Below, one piece after another: positions 58,217 to 58,358 of a stretch of DNA of 58,358 nt (position 1 is its first letter; each line of letters begins with the position of its first letter). A program made the translations under genes and the position numbers. Source of the DNA: Actinomycetota bacterium (GTDB taxonomy: Bacteria > Actinomycetota > Geothermincolia > Geothermincolales > RBG-13-55-18). The DNA lies in NCBI GenBank assembly GCA_014360655.1, contig JACIXC010000018.1, forward strand, positions 1 through 58,358, given 5' to 3'. The notes under the pieces were generated by a model, which worked only from the letters and a program-made list of their open reading frames with translations, did not search any database and was not told where the DNA came from.

Positions 58217-58358
58217 CTACATGGTGAACACATCATCCCTATCCTTGCTCTCCTCCATCCACGCCTTCAGGAACTCCATGGGGGTGAGATAACCCAGGCT
58301 CTGGTGTGGTCTCACGTAATTGTACACGTAATTCCATCTGCAAAGGATCTCGTTGAGC
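58217..58358 (-). CDS. C-terminal end of an IS3/IS481-type transposase (integrase core; 5' end outside window)
   Basis: A minus-strand frame enters from the right edge and stops at TAG 58219-58217. The last ~46 residues read LNEILCRWNYVYNYVRPHQS then LGYLTPMEFLKAWMEES. The N..Y..RPHQSLGYLTPMEF pattern is the classic end of the rve integrase core of IS3/IS481-like elements, including the region after the last catalytic Glu. It is only partly visible, so intactness is unknown. Confidence 0.85.
   Translation of the reverse strand, partial: LNEILCRWNYVYNYVRPHQSLGYLTPMEFLKAWMEESKDRDDVFTM

Overview
The window is high-GC bacterial chromosome (G/C-dominated third codon positions, frequent GTG and TTG starts, strong GGAGG-type ribosome sites, almost no AT-rich DNA outside promoters). 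The gene content points to an anaerobe: a glycyl radical enzyme, 2-hydroxyacyl-CoA dehydratase-type proteins, heterodisulfide-reductase-like and MetV-like iron-sulfur proteins. An abrB-metG-tatD / rsmA / ispE / spoVG / glmU / prs / pth / ctc block resembles the Bacillus order, while LDT-type cell-wall repeats, IpdAB-type CoA transferase and paired acyl-CoA dehydrogenases have an actinobacterial flavour. My best inference is a deep-branching anaerobic actinomycete (Geothermincolia/OPB41-like); no rRNA is present to prove it.

Layout. 1-2.75 kb: a transposase tail, a DUF2079 membrane protein and a repeat-rich spacer. 2.75-7.5 kb: a HEAT-repeat protein, a PadR regulator whose tail is built from a 134-bp tandem repeat, and two SDR oxidoreductases. 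7.7-20.6 kb: a long same-strand catabolic run consisting of a glycyl radical enzyme, both CoA-transferase subunits, an MmgE/PrpD protein, an acyl-CoA dehydrogenase, an SCP2 protein, a probable heteromeric acyl-CoA dehydrogenase pair, and two members of a helical family I do not recognise. 20.7-27.1 kb: a 2-hydroxyacyl-CoA dehydratase B-type subunit, an HdrD/GlpC-like protein, a MetV-like protein and two tandem A-type subunits with a gene relic between them. 27.3-29.9 kb: a PocR-domain histidine kinase and a NarL-type regulator, probably controlling this catabolism.

29.9-44.8 kb: envelope and sugar functions. These are a GT4 glycosyltransferase with nadE, a UDP-sugar dehydrogenase, OtsA, a nitroreductase, a TreT-like synthase, an orphan LolD-type ATPase, OtsB, a CpsB-like phosphatase with a UDP-sugar epimerase, a zinc-ribbon membrane protein, and an L,D-transpeptidase carrying near-identical repeats. 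45.2-58.1 kb: housekeeping. These are a small winged-helix-like protein, rsmI, tatD, metG, abrB, rsmA, ispE, spoVG, tRNA-Gln, glmU, prs, two helical lipoproteins, pth and rplY/ctc. The window ends inside a second transposase.

The catabolic genes plausibly act together: radical chemistry on a free substrate, CoA transfer, desaturation by unusual acyl-CoA dehydrogenases, and reductive or dehydrating steps by 2-hydroxyacyl-CoA dehydratase-type enzymes fed by an unusual iron-sulfur module. The substrate cannot be read from sequence. Intergenic DNA is unusual throughout: many spacers, and several gene 3' ends, are purine-rich tandem repeats with periods of 16, 17 and 34-35 bp.
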